In this document: positions 38,723 through 41,639 of the stretch, in pieces
Layout of the letters: the number at the start of each line of letters is the position of its first letter
How positions within the stretch are numbered: the stretch's first letter is position 1
From: Actinomycetota bacterium
GTDB lineage: Bacteria > Actinomycetota > Geothermincolia > Geothermincolales > RBG-13-55-18
DNA length: 41,639 nucleotides
Assembly (NCBI GenBank): GCA_003598015.1
Contig: QZKE01000004.1
Coordinates: 1 to 41,639, forward strand
Reading direction: 5' to 3'
Notes under the pieces: model-generated
The model's input: the letters and a program-made list of their open reading frames with translations, nothing else
Told to the model about the DNA's origin: nothing
Databases searched by the model: none
Position numbers and translations under genes: made by a program

Positions 38723-40294
38723 GTGGGATCACCCGCCTACATCAGGGTGGCGGTGCTCGTCGCCGTCGTCGCCTTCCTCGGGCTGTGCATCGGCGCGCTC
38801 TCCTCGCGCCTGCCCGTGCTCATCGCCTTCGGCGTCATCGCGGGCATCGCCCTCTTCGTAATCATCTACTGGAAGCCCTTCATCGGCGTGGTGCTCTTCC
38901 TCATCTCCAACCTCGTCATCCCCCAGGCCGGGCCCAACTGGAACCTGGGCATCCAGGTGGCCATCGTGGGGGAGACGCGCGGCCTGCACTTCAACGTGCA
39001 CGAGATCGTCATGGCCATGGTCCTGCTCGCCGTGATCATCAAGATGTTCCTCGCCGTGTGGCAGAAGGACTGGGACGAGTTCGCGAAGCTGACGAGGAGT
39101 CCCATCACCATCGGCGTGGTGCTCTACCTGCTCACCTCCATCCTGGCCTGTTTCATCGGGCTCATCAACGACGCCAGCGGGCTGCTGGTGCTTTTCCGCT
39201 TCGTGCGTACGGTCTTCTTCGCCTATATCTTCTTCATGGTGCTCTACGTGGTCAGGGACCGCAAACAGTTCCAGATCCTCGTGGTAACCATGCTAATCTG
39301 TTTCACCCTGATTGCCGCCTTCGGGCTGGTGCAGAAGGCGCTGGGCGAGGACTGGTCCAACCGCTTCAAGGAGAAAGTACTGGGCAAGCTGGGATACCCG
39401 GAGGACGTCAACTACGTGGCAGGAGAGAGCTCGGCCCAGGCCTACCGCATCAACTCCACCTTCCTCCACCCCAACATCCTGGGGGGTTACCTGGTCTTCG
39501 CCCTGCCCTTCTTCGTGAGCTTCCTGAGCCTGTCCTGGCGCCTGCGGCGCTACTGGCTCTTTCTTATGATCCTCGCGGGACTGGCGGTCAACTGCGCCGC
39601 CCTCTTCCTCACCGGCTCGCGGGCGGCCTGGGTGGCGGCCGGGTGCATCGCCCTGCTCTACGGGCTCTTCGGCTTCTTCGACCGGCGGGTATGGCTGGTG
39701 GCCGTCACCGTCCTGCTCATCTTCGCCCTCATCTTCGTCATGCTCAACCCGCCGGAGTTCGTGAAGAAGCGCTTCTCCGGGCTGAGCGCGCAGGAGGCCG
39801 CGCAGGCCCGTATCTACCAGTACAAGCTGGCGCTGGACTACTTCCTGGAGCATCCCATCTTCGGCATCGGCATGGGCATGGAGGGGCAGCGCATCACCGA
39901 GAACAACCTGCGCTATACATGGGCGGCGGTGGAGAATGCCTATCTTACCTACCTGGTCTCCCATGGATTGGTGGGGTTGCTATGCCTGCTCCTCGTCTTC
40001 GCCCTCTACTGGGGGGTGCTGCTCAAGACGCGTTCCGGATCGCGCGACGATCCGTGGATCTACTTCAGCGCCGAGGCCTTCATCCTGGGCATGGTGGGCT
40101 TCACCGTTTCCAACATGTTCGGAGCCTGGCTGCTCTTCGCCATCCCCATGGTCACCCTGCTGTGGTTCTATGTAGGGATGGCCGGGAGCCTGTACAATAT
40201 CCAGCGCGAGGAGCTTGCCGCCGCGCAACCGCAACCACCCTTCCCCGCCGCGTCCCTGACCTTACCGCCCCCTTCTCCCATCACCACGGATTAG
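38723..40294 (+). CDS. Wzy/O-antigen-ligase-like membrane protein
   Basis: This is a 523-residue protein with about 12 helices. The features of the O-antigen ligase/polymerase family are present: FLHPNILGGYLVFALPFFVSF, ALFLTGSRAAWVAAG and the external loop ARIYQYKLALDYFLEHPIFGIGMGM with NAYLTYLVSHGLVGLL. It should polymerise or ligate lipid-linked glycan units at the outer membrane face. The start is uncertain. GTG 38723 has no ribosome binding site, whereas GGGAGGAGGGG at about 38677-38686 is followed, in frame, only by ATA at 38693, a rare start. Either the start is non-canonical or a base change hides an earlier ATG. Confidence 0.88.
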   Translation: MGSPAYIRVAVLVAVVAFLGLCIGALSSRLPVLIAFGVIAGIALFVIIYWKPFIGVVLFLISNLVIPQAGPNWNLGIQVAIVGETRGLHFNVHEIVMAMVLLAVIIKMFLAVWQKDWDEFAKLTRSPITIGVVLYLLTSILACFIGLINDASGLLVLFRFVRTVFFAYIFFMVLYVVRDRKQFQILVVTMLICFTLIAAFGLVQKALGEDWSNRFKEKVLGKLGYPEDVNYVAGESSAQAYRINSTFLHPNILGGYLVFALPFFVSFLSLSWRLRRYWLFLMILAGLAVNCAALFLTGSRAAWVAAGCIALLYGLFGFFDRRVWLVAVTVLLIFALIFVMLNPPEFVKKRFSGLSAQEAAQARIYQYKLALDYFLEHPIFGIGMGMEGQRITENNLRYTWAAVENAYLTYLVSHGLVGLLCLLLVFALYWGVLLKTRSGSRDDPWIYFSAEAFILGMVGFTVSNMFGAWLLFAIPMVTLLWFYVGMAGSLYNIQREELAAAQPQPPFPAASLTLPPPSPITTD

Positions 40295-40449
40295 TACCCC
40301 ACGGCCGCACCGCGCCCCCGTGCCGCGCAGCGGATTTCTCTTGAAGCATACCCTTACCCGCCCGCATGCAAGACATAGCCACCCGCCTCATGCCACCTCG
40401 ACCAGCGACTCGCCTGCGCCTGCGCTGTGGAGAAGCGTACAAAAAAGGG

Positions 40450-40478
40450 TTTTCAATTCGGAATATCTTGGTTATAAT
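40450..40478 (+). promoter_or_regulatory. promoter for the 40485-40608 RNA
   Basis: TTTTCA (40450-40455), a 17-base spacer, TATAAT (40473-40478). The -10 is perfect. Transcription should begin near 40485. The sequence from 40295 to 40449 holds no gene and no other recognisable signal. Confidence 0.65.
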
Positions 40479-40484
40479 AAGGGA

Positions 40485-40608
40485 GCTAGAGACAACGATA
40501 TAAGCTCACGATAGGGAAGCGATGAGCCGTAGCATGTGACGTGGTCACCTGAGCTGCGGGGAGCTAGTGGTGAAACCGGCCCGATCGTTCAATACGGTCG
40601 GGCTTTTT
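40485..40608 (+). ncRNA. structured RNA with intrinsic terminator, unclassified
   Basis: This is a 124-base transcript bounded by a good promoter and an intrinsic terminator. AGCTCA (40503-40508) can pair either with TGAGC (40523-40527) or with TGAGCT (40550-40555), two mutually exclusive stems. GTGAC-GTG-GTCAC (40536-40548) is a third hairpin inside the larger stem. GGGAGCTAG occurs at 40481-40489 and 40559-40567. A switching architecture is therefore possible. The sequence does not match any riboswitch family I know (not GEMM, ydaO, cobalamin, SAM, T-box, glycine, TPP). It lies 255 bases upstream of the secreted repeat-protein gene, so it may control that gene or be an independent small RNA. 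Confidence 0.5.
40579..40608 (+). terminator. intrinsic terminator of the structured RNA
   Basis: GCCCGATCG pairs with CGGTCGGGC (one G-U) around TTCAATA and is followed by TTTTT. It stands between the promoter and the secreted-protein gene, so it is either an attenuator or the end of a small RNA. The 254 bases after it (40609-40862) are purine-rich and show only one small ACCGC-AGA-GCGGT hairpin at 40764-40776. Confidence 0.85.
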
Positions 40609-40862
40609 CATACAAGGTACTACAGGCAAAAAAGGATTAGAGACAAAGAGGAGGACGCAAGAAGGGGTAGAAGGGCTGGAAAGGGGGCAGACTTTCCGGT
40701 CGTGACCAGAATTTATTCGGCGTAGATATCTGGCTCACTCACCGACAGTCTCACCTTCCTGGGACCGCAGAGCGGTTCTCTCCTTCACCTCATGCTGGCA
40801 AGACGGAAAGCCGACATCGCGTCCCCACAGACAAGCAGGGGAGTACAGCGGAGGTGACGTAT

Positions 40863-41639
40863 ATGAGCAAGTCGACCAAATTGCTGGCCCTCGTATGTAT
40901 CATGGCACTGGTACTGTCGACGCTTCTGGGTGGCATCGTATCCGCCCTGGCGGGAGATGAAGCGGTCGAGTCGGCGGTGCAGGAGAGCGTGATAGCCGAG
41001 GGTACCGTGGGTGGAGCGCAGGAGGAAGCGCCTCCCCCGGCGGAGGAACCGGTGGCGGAGGCGGAAGCAGAGCCGCCGGCTGGCGAGGAAGCAGTGGTCC
41101 CCGCAGGGGATACCGCGCAAGCATTGACGGAGGAGGGCGTCGAGGAACCCCCGGGAGCGCCGGAGTCGGGTATCCTGTGTAAACCCGGCAAGATCTGCGT
41201 CATAAAGTTCCTGGACGAGAACGAGAACGGCCAGATGGACGCCGGCGAGACGGGCCTGGCCGGGGTCACCATCAAGCTCAACGGCGGTAATGCGAAAGTA
41301 ACCGGCAGTGACGGCAAAGTCTGCTATGACGGCCTCGAGCCCGGCGACTACACCGTGAGCGAGATCGTCCCCGAGGGCTACCACGCCACCACCCAGACCT
41401 CCTACTGCATACACATATGTTGGGACCAGACGGTAACGGTATATTTTGGCAACGCGCCGGATATCGTGCTCAAGGGCTCCATCTCCGGCCACAAGTGGCT
41501 GGATCCCAACGGCGACGGATCGTTCGAGGATAAGACCCCGCTCGCGGGCGTGACCATCGAGCTGTGGAAGGACGGCGAAAAGAACGCCACCACGACCACG
41601 GCCGGGGATGGGAGCTACTCCTTCGCCGATCTCGAGCCC
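40863..41639 (+). CDS. secreted SdrD-B-like repeat protein, partial
   Basis: The gene runs off the right edge; 259 codons are visible without a stop. GGAGGTGA is followed by ATG 40863. The protein has a signal peptide (residues 1 to about 30, KLLALVCIMALVLSTLLGG) and a long acidic Pro/Ala/Glu-rich stretch (about 31-100). Then come SdrD-B-like/CNA-B-type beta domains: CVIKFLDENENGQMDAGETG... with SDGKVCYDGLEPGDYTVSEI, and a second one starting SGHKWLDPNGDGSFEDKTPLAGVTIELW. The D-x-N-x-D/N-G calcium-binding-like loops are complete. Such proteins are surface adhesins or parts of a cell-surface layer. It stands downstream of a structured RNA with a terminator, so conditional expression is possible. 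The C-terminal anchor lies outside the window. Confidence 0.88.
   Translation, partial: MSKSTKLLALVCIMALVLSTLLGGIVSALAGDEAVESAVQESVIAEGTVGGAQEEAPPPAEEPVAEAEAEPPAGEEAVVPAGDTAQALTEEGVEEPPGAPESGILCKPGKICVIKFLDENENGQMDAGETGLAGVTIKLNGGNAKVTGSDGKVCYDGLEPGDYTVSEIVPEGYHATTQTSYCIHICWDQTVTVYFGNAPDIVLKGSISGHKWLDPNGDGSFEDKTPLAGVTIELWKDGEKNATTTTAGDGSYSFADLEP

Noticed and set aside
1..41639. CRISPR arrays, tRNA and rRNA genes
   Set aside because: No regular short repeats with unique spacers were seen, and no T-loop (GTTCGAAT-type) sequence with a matching acceptor stem was found in the gene-free stretches; dispersed palindromes are not CRISPR repeats.

Overview
The window is high-GC DNA (roughly 60% by eye) with strong AAGGAGG-type ribosome binding sites, many GTG/TTG starts, SfLAP/GAP-family and HdeD/DUF308 membrane proteins, and a secreted subtilase ending in WYLAEGYTG-type repeats. 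Together these suggest an uncultured Actinomycetota lineage, probably a MAG or environmental contig. This assignment is inference; no rRNA or tRNA gene is present to anchor it.

Layout. (1) Positions 1-1374 hold two gene fragments butted together: a DEAD/SNF2-like helicase of a mobile-element type and the C-terminal part of an APC-type amino-acid permease. This is either a rearrangement scar or an assembly chimera. (2) 1.5-7.2 kb is a set of small membrane protein genes: a ZIP-like metal transporter, two HdeD/DUF308 proteins, a GAP/SfLAP protein and unknown membrane proteins. (3) 7.4-11 kb has an FAD-dependent amine-oxidase-like enzyme, a TetR gene and EFR1-type flavodoxin/ferredoxin gene pair with a near-perfect palindromic operator over the promoter, and an FmdB zinc-ribbon gene followed by a 28-codon membrane peptide and a terminator. 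(4) 11.6-17.4 kb has a secreted S8 protease, a membrane-anchored coiled-coil protein, an LpxL-like acyltransferase and a zinc-ribbon methyltransferase. (5) 17.4-40.3 kb is a large surface-polysaccharide locus. It contains a polyprenyl-phosphate sugar transferase (initiation), four GT4 and one GT2 glycosyltransferases, a Wzx-like flippase, a Wzy/ligase-like protein, a Wzz/BY-kinase-like protein whose ATP site is degenerate, three hexapeptide acetyltransferases, methyltransferases including a double-domain one, and a lipoprotein hydrolase. The plus-strand block at 17.9-22.7 kb is followed by a minus-strand block (23.2-30.5 kb) and a second plus-strand block (30.8-40.3 kb). Unexpected passengers are an orphan [NiFe]-hydrogenase small subunit and a decayed fragment of the same repeat domain seen in the S8 protease. 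(6) The right edge has a promoter, a ~124-nt structured RNA with an intrinsic terminator, then a secreted SdrD-B-like repeat protein running off the window.

Two repeat families not explained by genes stand out. One is a MITE-like palindromic element of about 81-227 bp with ~25-bp terminal inverted repeats (GGTTCTTCTCC...). It is flanked by 8-bp direct repeats, perfect for one copy and near-perfect for two others, and one copy carries a nested palindromic insertion. The second is a pair of ~50-bp elements, each predicted to form three consecutive small hairpins with GNRA and UUCG-like loops.

The strongest candidates for an undescribed system are the 40485-40608 RNA upstream of the surface protein, the MITE family, the catalytically degenerate Wzz/BY-kinase fusion, and the orphan hydrogenase small subunit.
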